Counted from the first letter of the stretch, positions 33,644-41,660 are shown. The stretch: DNA of 45,216 bases from CBDUXT01 sp965371245 (GCA_965371245.1 CBDUXT010000046.1:1-45216), one strand, 5' to 3'. Translations and numbers: made by a program. The notes: a model not told the origin generated them from the letters alone.

Positions 33644-33796
33644 ATGCACGCTGTGCGATCATACTTGCGAACCGACCACGTCTGGCTCGCCCTGTGCGCC
33701 GCGAGCCTGCTTGCCTACGGGGCTCGCTCTGTTTCCGTGCGCGCTTTCGGGCGAGCCGCTTGGAGTGAGCTGGCCGCTTTCATCACGGCTCTTTGA
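33644..33796 (+). pseudogene. Probable N-terminal fragment of the GT-C-like gene, out of frame
   Basis: Reading from the ATG at 33644 (GGAAG upstream) gives a plausible first membrane helix, HVWLALCAASLLAYGARSVS, and an amphipathic AWSELAAFITAL, then TGA at 33794. The downstream gene's frame becomes membrane-like (LFDALLMHWLHLGSLTLIGL) exactly where this frame stops. The two frames overlap from 33711 to 33796, so a single indel near 33790 would join them. Either the gene is frameshifted, the sequence has an error, or this is a tiny separate ORF. Confidence 0.5.
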
Positions 33797-35957
33797 CGCT
33801 CTGCTCATGCACTGGCTTCACCTGGGATCGCTGACACTCATCGGGCTCACCTGGGCCATGGCCTGGCGCGTCGGGAACCGATGGACTTCCGCCTGCGGCG
33901 TCACCGAACGTGTCAGCCGCTGGTCGCTGGCCTGCGCGGTGCCGACGGCCGGGCTGATCCTCTCCGTCCACCTGCTCGCCCTCGTCTCGCTCTTTGTCGA
34001 TGACGGCCTCGTCGCGCCGGAGCCGGTCGCAATCATCTTCATGCTCTTGACGTTCACCGTGCATCGGTTGACACGTTGCTTGTGTCCCGCGCCGGGGGCT
34101 TCAGCCCGCGCGGAATCCCTATGTCCTGAGCCGCGGGCTTCAGCCCGCGCGGACTACCTGGAAGCAACAAGCAAGCCTCTGTCAACCTGTCTTGACCAAG
34201 GCGCCTACGCGCACAGTCCAGTCGCAGGCGGGATGATGGGCGCACCCTCACCGACCCCAACATCCACAGCCAAACGCCTCTGGATCCCGCTCGCCATCGT
34301 CGGACTGATGTACGCGGTCTTCCTGGCCGATGCGGTCACCCGCTTCCCAACCGGTTACGACGCTCTCTACTACCACCTGCCCGTGGCCGTTCGATGGATG
34401 CAGGAGCGCTCGCTGGACCTGGTCTTCGGGTTCAACTACCTGTCCAACCCCGACAACGGCATGATCGTCCCATCATTGTTGGCGTCCGGGAAACTCGAGC
34501 GGCTCATCTCGCTCGTCCATTTTCCCAAGGCGCTACTGGTCGGCGGCGTCATCTTCGGCCTGGCTCGGGCGATCAACGTCGGCAGGACCGGTGCATGGAT
34601 GAGCGCATGCGTTGCCCTGAGCGTTCCCATGGTCGTGTTCCAGAGTGTTTCCGGATACATCGACCTCTATGCGGCCGCCTCGTGGCTGTCCGCGCTGTTG
34701 GCGCTGACCTGGGCCGCCCGGGCGAACGCGCCGAGCCAACGGCGGCAACTCGTTTTTCTCGCCGGGCTGTCGGCCGGCGTCGCACTGGGTAGCAAGACCA
34801 CCTTCCTCGTGCTGGTTCCGCTTCTCGGGCTGCTCGCCGTCGGGTTGGAGCGGCTTCGACCGGTCGCAAGCAGGCCGACGCGTCGTACGCTCGTTCATCA
34901 CGCGGCACTGTTCGGCGCCGCTACGCTCGCGTGTTCGGCGTTTTGGTTCGTTCGCGGAACGGTACAAGCGGGTAACCCGGTCTACCCCCTCGAAATCACG
35001 ATCGGCGACCGAACGATCCTTCCCGGCGTGTCGGCCGACGACTTTTTCCCGAAGCGAACGCTGGCGACCAAGGTCGGTCGATGGTGGGACTACCCGTGGC
35101 GCGAGACGAAACACTCGGGAACGGGTTATCCCTACAGTGTCAACAACGCTCTGGGGGCAGCCTATGCCACGTTCGTGCCACTGGGGTTTCTGGCTGCGGT
35201 GGCGTTCCTTTGGCGGTCGCGAAAAAATCGAGTGAGTGACGAAGTGCCGGCGTCTTCAGATCCGGAGAGTCCGCGCGGGCTGAAGCCCGCGGCTCGGGAC
35301 AACAATACAGCTGAAGCGGCGCGGCGATGGCTGGCGGTGTACATCGCAATGTCGCTTACCGGCGTGGTCCTGCTGTTGACGGTCTTTCAAGAAATGCTGC
35401 GTTTCGTGCTGCCGCAGGTGTTGCTGAGCGTGCCCGTCGCCGCGCTGTTGGTCGATCGGCTCGCGACAAGGCGCCCTCGCCTGTTGACTTCCATCCTCTG
35501 CGCCGCCCTGTTGTGTACGGCCACCGTCGCCGCCTACAAGCCGGCCCACGCCCTTGCGGTTCGGGCAAAGCACGGCCTGTGGGATCGAGCCGCGTTCTAT
35601 CGCGTTCCAGGTGTCATCGACGAACTACCCCCCGGCGCGCGCATCGTGAACCTGGGCGACCCGACGTGGAACTATCCCCTGCTCGGTCGCCACCTGAGCA
35701 ACGTCGTGATCGACCCCGGCGTGTGGCTCGAATCGCTTTGCCCCGAGGCGATGTCGGAAGAGGCACTGCGTGAGAACAAGATCGACTATGTCTTCGTGCA
35801 AGGGTCGGGCCTGGAAAATGCCTTAGATGCGCTTCCATTGGAGATCGTGTTCGACGACCGGGCAGCGACCTTGCCAACGGGGGTCTCGCCAATGACACTC
35901 TATCGCGTGAGTCCTCCGCAGCGCGTCGCCGGTGGGACCGTAGCCGAACGGCAATGA
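33711..35957 (+). CDS. Polytopic GT-C-like membrane glycosyltransferase family protein
   Basis: Large multi-spanning protein (748 codons from the TTG at 33711; a more convincing start is the ATG at 33807 or, allowing a frameshift, 33644). After the early helices the stretch GYDALYYHLPVAVRWMQE (about 205-225) resembles the first-loop catalytic region of GT-C/ArnT-like lipid-linked sugar transferases. Three translated copies of repeat A lie in hydrophilic loops: two as GASARAE and EPRASARAD (about residues 126-146) and one reverse-oriented as RGLKPAAR (about 522-529). At least ten membrane helices are visible. Substrate unknown; likely a cell-envelope glycan function. Confidence 0.72.
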   Translation: MPTGLALFPCALSGEPLGVSWPLSSRLFDALLMHWLHLGSLTLIGLTWAMAWRVGNRWTSACGVTERVSRWSLACAVPTAGLILSVHLLALVSLFVDDGLVAPEPVAIIFMLLTFTVHRLTRCLCPAPGASARAESLCPEPRASARADYLEATSKPLSTCLDQGAYAHSPVAGGMMGAPSPTPTSTAKRLWIPLAIVGLMYAVFLADAVTRFPTGYDALYYHLPVAVRWMQERSLDLVFGFNYLSNPDNGMIVPSLLASGKLERLISLVHFPKALLVGGVIFGLARAINVGRTGAWMSACVALSVPMVVFQSVSGYIDLYAAASWLSALLALTWAARANAPSQRRQLVFLAGLSAGVALGSKTTFLVLVPLLGLLAVGLERLRPVASRPTRRTLVHHAALFGAATLACSAFWFVRGTVQAGNPVYPLEITIGDRTILPGVSADDFFPKRTLATKVGRWWDYPWRETKHSGTGYPYSVNNALGAAYATFVPLGFLAAVAFLWRSRKNRVSDEVPASSDPESPRGLKPAARDNNTAEAARRWLAVYIAMSLTGVVLLLTVFQEMLRFVLPQVLLSVPVAALLVDRLATRRPRLLTSILCAALLCTATVAAYKPAHALAVRAKHGLWDRAAFYRVPGVIDELPPGARIVNLGDPTWNYPLLGRHLSNVVIDPGVWLESLCPEAMSEEALRENKIDYVFVQGSGLENALDALPLEIVFDDRAATLPTGVSPMTLYRVSPPQRVAGGTVAERQ
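34088..34111 (+). repeat. Repeat family A, degenerate in-gene copy
   Basis: GGGGGCTTCAGCCCGCGCGG, 39 bp (13 codons) before the next copy, so both are read in the same frame of the membrane-protein gene. Confidence 0.8.
34126..34150 (+). repeat. Repeat family A, in-gene copy
   Basis: Full 25-bp element read as EPRASARAD within the GT-C-like membrane protein, in a loop between membrane helices. Confidence 0.9.
35271..35295 (-). repeat. Repeat family A, inverted in-gene copy
   Basis: Reverse-oriented element, here read on the plus strand as PRGLKPAAR, in the loop between two later membrane helices of the same protein. Confidence 0.9.
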
Positions 35958-36000
35958 GGCTCGGCAACGCGGACTGGCGCCGGCGTTAGAGCATGCTGTC

Positions 36001-36060
36001 CTGAGCCGCAGGCGCTAGCCTGCGGACCCGCCGGTCACCGGGCTCGCGCCCGGTGCTCTG
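36001..36060 (+). repeat. Repeat family B, short copy
   Basis: CTGAGCCGCAGGCGCTAGCC, a linker, then GGTCACCGGGCTCGCGCCCG and GTGCTCTG: the ends of the 123-bp element with the middle deleted. It lies between the convergent genes ending at 35957 and 36112. Confidence 0.8.
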
Positions 36061-36111
36061 ATGACTGCGCCGTGCCGAGGTGATTACGCACGCCGTCATA
36101 CCGCATGCCAA

Positions 36112-36585
36112 CTACGCCGGCACCCAGGCCAAATCGAGGATCGTGTTCGTCGGCTTGTCCGTGTTGAACACCGCCTTGATGGGCATCCCGAACTCAGGCG
36201 TGCCTTCCTTCATATAGCCCATCAGCTTGGTACAGACGCCCTCCAGCTCGACACTGATAAGCGGGCAAGGAATCGTGGCCCGAAACAGCTCGCCGGGGTA
36301 GAGCACGGTGCTGTGCGTATAGACTGTTCCGGTCTGCGGGGCCTCGACCCATTCCATCTCGTGCCAGCAATCCGGGCACTCGCACCGCGGCGGAAGCCAC
36401 AGACGCTTCTCCTCGCAGTTCGAGTTGGTGCAACGCGTCGCGAGGATCTTCTTGTCCTGCAAGGCGGTGAAGAACTTCCCCCAGCCGCCGTAGCTGTGGT
36501 AATGAGCCCAGGTCTTTTGGTTCTTGATGACCAGCGGATCCTGCGTGACGACCTCCGCCGCCGTGCCGTTCAGTTCGACCGTCAT
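36112..36585 (-). CDS. DUF35 zinc-ribbon/OB-fold acyl-CoA partner protein
   Basis: 157 aa. A rubredoxin-like zinc ribbon (C52, C57, C70, C73, with C68 nearby, in RCTNSNC and RCECPDC) is followed by an OB-fold segment (TGTVYTHSTVLYPGELFRATIPCPLISVEL). DUF35 proteins bind thiolase-like or Ltp-type partners and can carry acyl-CoA. Start 36585 has GAGAAGG. It is 79 bp after the thiolase-like gene on the same strand and almost surely works with it. Confidence 0.86.
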   Translation of the reverse strand: MTVELNGTAAEVVTQDPLVIKNQKTWAHYHSYGGWGKFFTALQDKKILATRCTNSNCEEKRLWLPPRCECPDCWHEMEWVEAPQTGTVYTHSTVLYPGELFRATIPCPLISVELEGVCTKLMGYMKEGTPEFGMPIKAVFNTDKPTNTILDLAWVPA

Positions 36586-36664
36586 GTTTTTTACCTTCTC
36601 AATCTTTATCAACGAGTCGCCAGCGGGCGGCGCGAAGGACCGCGCGGCGCACACCCACCTCGGT

Positions 36665-38035
36665 CTAGGGTTTTTCCACAACCGCACACGTTACGTGGCT
36701 GCCGGTTCCGGCGTGCGAGATGGCGCATGCCCGTTTGGCATTGGGCACCTGCAGGCTACGGAAGTCGTCGGGCTTTTTCTTTCCGTAGCGGGTCCACCGT
36801 TCGGGGTCGGCGTGGAACTTGTCCCACTTGCCCTGCAACTGCCACAGACACTCGACCAACTGGAAGATGCCCGTCGCACCCACCGCGTGCATCGTGCCGA
36901 TCAGACCGCCCGACGGGTTGGTCGGCAAGCGACCCTCCATGTAGGCATCGCCCGACTCGATGAACTCGCGCCCGCGACCGTAGGGCCGAAGCCCGATGTC
37001 CTCATAGGTCTGAATGTCGCTGATGGTGAACGCATCGTGCGTCTCGAGCAGATCGAAGTCTTCAATCGGGTCCGTAATGCCGGCCATGTTGTACGCCAAA
37101 TAGGCCGCCATGCGCGACGCCAGGAACGAACTGAACCCAGGCCACTCGCTGCGCTGTCCGCTGAAGTAATCCTTGTAGGTCGCTTCGGTTTCGTTGGGCA
37201 GAAGCAGGATCGACATGTGTCGCCGGTCGGCGGTGCGCAGCGTGTGCGACCCGCCGCAGATGGCCGACAGGCGAATCGGCTGGTCGGTCAACTCGTAGGC
37301 GGTCTTCTCGTCGGCGAGAATCAGGACCGCGGCCCCGACGCTCATGACGCAGCACTCCAGGAACGACAGCGGGTCGGAAACCATGCCGTTCTCCAGCACG
37401 TCCTGAACCGTGTACTTTCCGGGGTTCTGCGAATAGGGCGAGTGGCGCGCGTAGTCGTGGTTCTTGCAGGCGATCTTCGCGAGCGACTCACGCGGAACCT
37501 TGTTCTCGTACTGATACCGCTTGGCCATCAGGGCGTAGTACGAGGCGTACATCCAGCCCAGCTCGCTCTCGAAGTCCTTACACGCGGCGCTGGCGATGTA
37601 CGAGTTGCCCACCTTCGTCGATACCTCGTCCATGCGTTCCCAACCGACGACCGGCACGCAATCGGCATAGCCCGAAGCAACGGCCTGTGCCGCCGCGAGG
37701 ACGGACGACCCGCCCGTCGCCCCGCCGGTCTTCACCTCGATGTTGCCCAACGGGTCAAACCCGAGGTAGTCGTGGATCTTCGCCGCCGCCAGGAGCTGAT
37801 CGCCGAAGTGATCGGCGAACTGCGAGTAGACGCACCAGTTCACGCGCCGCCGCAGTTCTTCGGCCGACACCTTCAGGTCGTTTTCCTCGACGGCCATGCG
37901 CATCGCTTCGACGCAAAGCTCCGAGCTGTTCTTCTCGGGGTACTTCTTGCGAAAGTCGGTCAGCCCGCCGGCCACCAGGAAGACCGGCTTCTCGAAGCGC
38001 GGGATGCGCAGGTTGCCGGGTCCGAACTTAATCAT
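36665..38035 (-). CDS. Thiolase-superfamily protein lacking catalytic cysteines (Ltp2-like)
   Basis: 456 aa from the ATG at 38035; the open frame continues upstream only through repeat B. Overall thiolase fold with the nucleophile region reading KTGGATGGSS (102-111), with no cysteine where thiolases have their acyl-accepting Cys. The second catalytic Cys (CxGxG) is replaced by His in SHAGTG. The histidines in ETHDAF (H333) and GTMHAVGATG (H383) remain. Cysteine-less thiolases paired with DUF35 (Ltp2-type) act as retro-aldolases on beta-hydroxyacyl-CoA; I infer a similar C-C bond-cleaving or lipid-transfer role rather than thiolysis. Confidence 0.84.
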   Translation of the reverse strand: MIKFGPGNLRIPRFEKPVFLVAGGLTDFRKKYPEKNSSELCVEAMRMAVEENDLKVSAEELRRRVNWCVYSQFADHFGDQLLAAAKIHDYLGFDPLGNIEVKTGGATGGSSVLAAAQAVASGYADCVPVVGWERMDEVSTKVGNSYIASAACKDFESELGWMYASYYALMAKRYQYENKVPRESLAKIACKNHDYARHSPYSQNPGKYTVQDVLENGMVSDPLSFLECCVMSVGAAVLILADEKTAYELTDQPIRLSAICGGSHTLRTADRRHMSILLLPNETEATYKDYFSGQRSEWPGFSSFLASRMAAYLAYNMAGITDPIEDFDLLETHDAFTISDIQTYEDIGLRPYGRGREFIESGDAYMEGRLPTNPSGGLIGTMHAVGATGIFQLVECLWQLQGKWDKFHADPERWTRYGKKKPDDFRSLQVPNAKRACAISHAGTGSHVTCAVVEKP

Positions 38036-38447
38036 GATCAAAACCTCGTTTTCGCGTAGTTTCCCAAGGGCGCCTTTCACGCTGACGACGGCGCCACGCC
38101 GTCCTCGCGGATGGTCCGCGAAGGCTACCACATCGACCCTACAGCCGCTACAGTGCCCCGGTCTCGCCCCGGTGCGAGGTGCATGACGGAATCGGCGGGC
38201 ACTTTTCAGAGCACGGGGCGCGAGCCCTGTGACCGGTCTGGTATCGCCAAAGCGCTGTGCTTGTTCGCATCGCGTCCGTGGGCTTGCGCCCACGGCTCTG
38301 ATCAGGAGTGCCGCCGTCAAGTGGTGTTGCGCGTCCCGCCGGAGGCGTCACGCACCCCGGTGGGTCCGCCGGACCGACCGGTTCCGCTGGCGCAAGCACC
38401 CATCGCAGCCGAATCGAATCTAAGACGGGAACGAGCAAGGAGCACCC
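38036..38447. other. Divergent intergenic region with 123-bp repeat
   Basis: Gene-free gap between the thiolase-like gene and the enoyl-CoA hydratase gene. It holds the inverted full family B copy (38178-38300). No riboswitch or small gene seen. Confidence 0.5.
38178..38300 (-). repeat. Repeat family B, full 123-bp inverted copy
   Basis: Reverse complement matches 10860-10982 across its whole length without a net gap. Confidence 0.88.
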
Positions 38448-39224
38448 ATGGACGGATTCGTCCGAACCACGCAGACCGACGCGGTGGCAACGGTCACCAT
38501 CGCCCGCCCCGATGTTCACAACGCCTTCAACGAGGTGGTCATCGCGGAACTGACCGAGGCGTTTCGCTCACTCTCCGATAGCACAACGGTGCGTGTCGTC
38601 GTGCTTGCCTCGGAGGGCAAAACCTTCTCCGCCGGCGCCGACATCGCCTGGATGAAGCGCATGGTGGACTACTCGCTCGACGAAAATGTTCAAGACGCCG
38701 GCGCCATGGCCGACATGCTTCGCGCCATCCGTGAATGCACCAAGCCGGTCATCGCCAGAATCCAAGGCCACTGCTACGGCGGCGGCGTGGGGCTGGTGGC
38801 CGCGTGCGACCTGGCCGTCGCCATTCGATCAGCCGTCTTCTGTCTCAGCGAGGTCAAGCTCGGGATCATCCCGGCCGTCATTTCCCCCTACGTGCTGGAA
38901 AAAATCGGACCGGGCATGACGCGGCGCTACGGACTGACGGCCGAGCGATTCGACGGCGACCAGGCCAAGCGCATCGGGCTTGTCAGCGACGCGGTCGATA
39001 CGCCGGCGGCACTCGACGAATGGATCGCCAAGACCGTGGTCGGCCTGAAGGCCAACGGACCCACCGCACTGAGCGCGTTCAAGAAAACACTGTCCCAAGT
39101 CGCCGGCTTTCCATGGGACAACGTTCAGACGCTGACCACGCGTCGCATAGCCGAGCTTCGAGCATCACCCGAGGGACAGGAAGGGCTGCGCGCCTTCCTG
39201 GAGAAGCGCGAACCGCATTGGTAG
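38448..39224 (+). CDS. Enoyl-CoA hydratase (methylglutaconyl-CoA hydratase-like)
   Basis: 258-aa crotonase-fold enzyme. The oxyanion region SAGADIAWMKRMVDYSLDEN and GHCYGGGVGLVAACDLAV, and the catalytic-Glu segment SEVKLGIIPAVISPYV, look most like LiuC-type 3-methylglutaconyl-CoA hydratase of leucine catabolism. Start follows AAGGAG. The other leucine-pathway genes (isovaleryl-CoA dehydrogenase, methylcrotonyl carboxylase, HMG-CoA lyase) are not adjacent, so the substrate is not certain. Divergent from the cysteine-less thiolase/DUF35 pair, which would chemically fit a hydratase followed by an aldolase. Confidence 0.86.
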   Translation: MDGFVRTTQTDAVATVTIARPDVHNAFNEVVIAELTEAFRSLSDSTTVRVVVLASEGKTFSAGADIAWMKRMVDYSLDENVQDAGAMADMLRAIRECTKPVIARIQGHCYGGGVGLVAACDLAVAIRSAVFCLSEVKLGIIPAVISPYVLEKIGPGMTRRYGLTAERFDGDQAKRIGLVSDAVDTPAALDEWIAKTVVGLKANGPTALSAFKKTLSQVAGFPWDNVQTLTTRRIAELRASPEGQEGLRAFLEKREPHW

Positions 39225-39277
39225 CCGGACGGGTGACGGGCTAGCGAGCCGCAGGCACCGACGCCTGGGAATCAGAG

Positions 39278-40072
39278 ATGAACCTGCGGAAGAGAGTCTA
39301 TGAAATCGTCGAAGTGGCTCTGGCCGACGATCGGACAAGCAGGGTTTTCGACGCAACGATTCTGACCCTAATCGCCTTGAACGTTCTAACCGTAGCTCTC
39401 GAAACTGTCGATGCGATCGGCTCAAGGGCCGGGAAACTGTTTGACGCTTTCGAGGTTCTTTCAGTAACGATATTCTCGATCGAATACGCCCTTCGTCTCT
39501 GGTCATGTACGTCCGACCCTCGTTTCGCGCGTCCGGTTGTAGGCCGCCTAAGATTCGCACTACGACCGCTGGTACTAATTGATTTGGTAGCGATTCTCCC
39601 GTTTTACTTGGCGTTCCTAAGTGTTGATCTGCGCTTCATTCGGGCACTTAGGCTGATGCGAGTCTTCCGCGTTGCCAAGCTTGGCCGATACTCGGCAGCG
39701 TTACATCTCCTGGGACGCGTCTTGCGGAGCAGCAAGAACGAGCTGCTGGTCACGTTTTCAGCAATGGCGATCGTCTTGGTGATCGCTTCCTGCCTCATTT
39801 ACTATGCAGAGCACGACGCGCAGCCGGATGTCTTCACGAGCATTCCAGCATCGGTTTGGTGGGGCGTGACGACGCTTACGACCGTTGGGTACGGCGACAC
39901 CTATCCTGTTACGGGAACGGGGAAAGTGATCGCCTCCGTGATATCGATCTTCGGTGTCGGGCTTTTCGCCCTGCCGGCAGGGATCCTCGGCGGCGCGTTC
40001 GTTAAGGAGAGCCGGAAGGACAACGAGGCCCCAGACTCCTGCCCACATTGTGGTGGGCGGCTCTCTCAATAG
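39278..40072 (+). CDS. Six-TM voltage-gated potassium channel (Kv-like)
   Basis: 264 aa. Six membrane segments. The S4 voltage sensor has positive residues every third position (R119, R122, R125, R128, R131, K134, R137), and the selectivity filter is TTVGYGD (201-207). This is the KvAP/KvLm prokaryotic Kv architecture. The short C-terminus ends in CPHCGG, a half zinc-ribbon-like knuckle. By eye the gene is poorer in GC and uses more A/T-ending codons than its neighbours, suggesting more recent acquisition. The biotin ligase gene begins 7 bp after its stop. Confidence 0.9.
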   Translation: MNLRKRVYEIVEVALADDRTSRVFDATILTLIALNVLTVALETVDAIGSRAGKLFDAFEVLSVTIFSIEYALRLWSCTSDPRFARPVVGRLRFALRPLVLIDLVAILPFYLAFLSVDLRFIRALRLMRVFRVAKLGRYSAALHLLGRVLRSSKNELLVTFSAMAIVLVIASCLIYYAEHDAQPDVFTSIPASVWWGVTTLTTVGYGDTYPVTGTGKVIASVISIFGVGLFALPAGILGGAFVKESRKDNEAPDSCPHCGGRLSQ

Positions 40073-40079
40073 TCCCCAC

Positions 40080-40706
40080 ATGAACGTTTTTCACTTCGAC
40101 ACCATCGATTCGACGAACGAGGCCGCCAAGCGCATGGTCGTAAGCGGCGAGATCAAGGAGCCGGCCTATCTACTGGCGCGCAAGCAAACCGCCGGCAAGG
40201 GAAGCCGCGGACGCCAATGGGGCTCCCCGCGTGATGCCGGAATCTACCTGACGGTGGTCGAGCCGATGTCGCCCGCGCCGACGGCATCCACGACCGCACT
40301 CACATTGGCCGCTGGGGTTGCCTGCGCTAACGCGCTCTCGGAAACCGCGGGCATCGACGTTCGGCTCAAACCGATCAACGATCTCTACTATCAGGGCCAA
40401 AAGATCGGCGGCATTCTGACCGAAACCTCCATCGCCGGCGGTGTCATCGAGGCCGTCATCACCGGTGTCGGCATCAACGTTCGCAAGGCCGATCGACCGG
40501 TCACATCAGGGGCGGTCACACCGGTTTCGCTGGAAGAGGCCGTGGGCGCGGAACGGTTCGCGCGAATCGACCTGGACCGACTCGTCGCGACGTTGGTGGT
40601 TCAGATTCGAAAGTGGCAGGCCGACGTGTGCCGGGGGAGAATCGCAGACGTAAAAGCCGCATGGGAAGCGCGCAAGCTACCGGGTACGACACTGCCGGCG
40701 GTGTGA
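40080..40706 (+). CDS. birA: Biotin-[acetyl-CoA carboxylase] ligase
   Basis: 208 aa, catalytic-domain-only (class I) biotin protein ligase that activates biotin with ATP and attaches it to biotin carrier proteins. The nucleotide/biotin loop appears as KGSRGRQWGSP and the substrate segment as KPINDLYYQGQKIGGIL (usual KWPNDL has become KPINDL). There is no N-terminal DNA-binding domain, and the C-terminal domain is short or missing. Start 40080 is set by the N-terminus FHFDTIDSTNEAAK; no strong ribosome site is visible. Likely co-transcribed with the K+ channel gene. Confidence 0.85.
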   Translation: MNVFHFDTIDSTNEAAKRMVVSGEIKEPAYLLARKQTAGKGSRGRQWGSPRDAGIYLTVVEPMSPAPTASTTALTLAAGVACANALSETAGIDVRLKPINDLYYQGQKIGGILTETSIAGGVIEAVITGVGINVRKADRPVTSGAVTPVSLEEAVGAERFARIDLDRLVATLVVQIRKWQADVCRGRIADVKAAWEARKLPGTTLPAV

Positions 40707-40769
40707 TGAGTGACCCAGGCGGGTGAGGTATTCCGACCGGCTATGCGCCTCGACGGGCGTTGCCTATAC

Positions 40770-40790
40770 GAGCCGCGACCGTAAGGAAGC
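40770..40790 (-). repeat. Repeat family G, inverted diverged copy
   Basis: GAGCCGCGACCGTAAGGAAG on the plus strand, the reverse complement of the G core with two changes. It lies between the convergent birA and rplT genes. Confidence 0.65.
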
Positions 40791-40868
40791 AAAAGAGCCG
40801 GCGCAATCGACATCCAGGCAGACCGCTACCCAAAAGGCGCGGCATGGTTGATCGATCGATTCAGGTGT

Positions 40869-40890
40869 GCCGCGGGACTTACGCCGCGGC
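40869..40890 (-). terminator. Possible weak terminator hairpin after rplT
   Basis: On the minus strand GCCGCGG and CCGCGGC pair across an 8-nt loop that includes the rplT TAA stop. There is no T-tract after it, so termination is uncertain. Confidence 0.3.
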
Positions 40891-41253
40891 GGCCGCGGAT
40901 AGCTGATGCTGCCGGGCGATTTCGACGATGGCGTCGAAGTCGGCGGGCGAATGGATGGCCATCTCACTGAGCATCTTACGGTTCAACTCGATGTTGGCCG
41001 CATGGAGCCCGAAGATGAAACGGCTGTACATGATGCCGCGCATGCGACAGGCGGCCGTCAGACGAGTAACCCACAGACGGCGGAAGTCACGCTTGCGTCT
41101 ACGTCGATCGCGATAGGCGTTGACCCCGGCGCGAATGATCGCTTCCTGGGCGAGGCGCCACCGCTTGCCGGGCGCTCCGCGGAACCCGCGTGCCTGCTTC
41201 AGGACGCGGACCTTCTTGCGATGACGGGCGGCGCCGCAGGTTACTCTTCCCAT
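40879..41253 (-). CDS. rplT: 50S ribosomal protein L20
   Basis: 124 aa, basic (HRKKVRVLKQARGFRGAPGKRWR, then YRDRRRRKRDFRRLWVTRL), full-length L20, which binds 23S rRNA and is essential for early 50S assembly. Start preceded by GGAG. It follows rpmI by 67 bp; in most bacteria infC precedes these two, but here it is absent. Confidence 0.95.
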   Translation of the reverse strand: MGRVTCGAARHRKKVRVLKQARGFRGAPGKRWRLAQEAIIRAGVNAYRDRRRRKRDFRRLWVTRLTAACRMRGIMYSRFIFGLHAANIELNRKMLSEMAIHSPADFDAIVEIARQHQLSAAAAA

Positions 41254-41320
41254 CTGAAAAACTCCGATCGATCCGGTGCCGCGCCGACCGCCCGCGTGGC
41301 GACCGACTGGTGGCCTTCCG

Positions 41321-41524
41321 TCAGGCCTTGGCCCCTGCCAACGCGTCTCTCATGCGGGCCTCGAAGGCCTTCTTGAAGGTGGCCGGCCTGCGCATCTTAC
41401 GGCAGCGCTTTCCGTTTTTGCTGCTCATCAGGTGGCCCGAGTTGGCGCGTTTGTGCCTGACCTTGCCACTGGCCGTCAGGCGAACGCGCTTCAGTGTGCC
41501 TTTATGCGTCTTCATTTTCGGCAT
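41321..41524 (-). CDS. rpmI: 50S ribosomal protein L35
   Basis: 67 aa (MPKMKTHKGTLKRVRLTASG, then KNGKRCRKMRRPATF), normal length for L35. AAGGCGAG precedes the ATG. A promoter at 41570-41597 gives a leader of about 40 nt, too short for the long autoregulatory L20 leader known in E. coli. Confidence 0.95.
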   Translation of the reverse strand: MPKMKTHKGTLKRVRLTASGKVRHKRANSGHLMSSKNGKRCRKMRRPATFKKAFEARMRDALAGAKA

Positions 41525-41569
41525 GGCTGTCTCGCCTTGGTTGAACCCGGGAACTCACAAGAGCCCCGC

Positions 41570-41597
41570 AGTATAGCCGCCCCGTCCGAGGTCGCAA
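41570..41597 (-). promoter_or_regulatory. Predicted sigma70-type promoter of rpmI-rplT
   Basis: On the minus strand TTGCGA, a 16-bp spacer and TATACT. The -10 is one base from consensus and lies about 46 bp before the rpmI ATG. Confidence 0.7.
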
Positions 41598-41660
41598 CCG
41601 CCTCGCCGGAAGAATCTTGTTCGGGTTCTCGACCATCACCGCGGGACGAATACGCCTATT

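Noticed and set aside
36524..38059. 511-codon plus-strand open frame
   Set aside because: It lies antisense to the thiolase-like and DUF35 genes, which have clear homology, start sites and motifs. Long antisense frames are common at this GC content.
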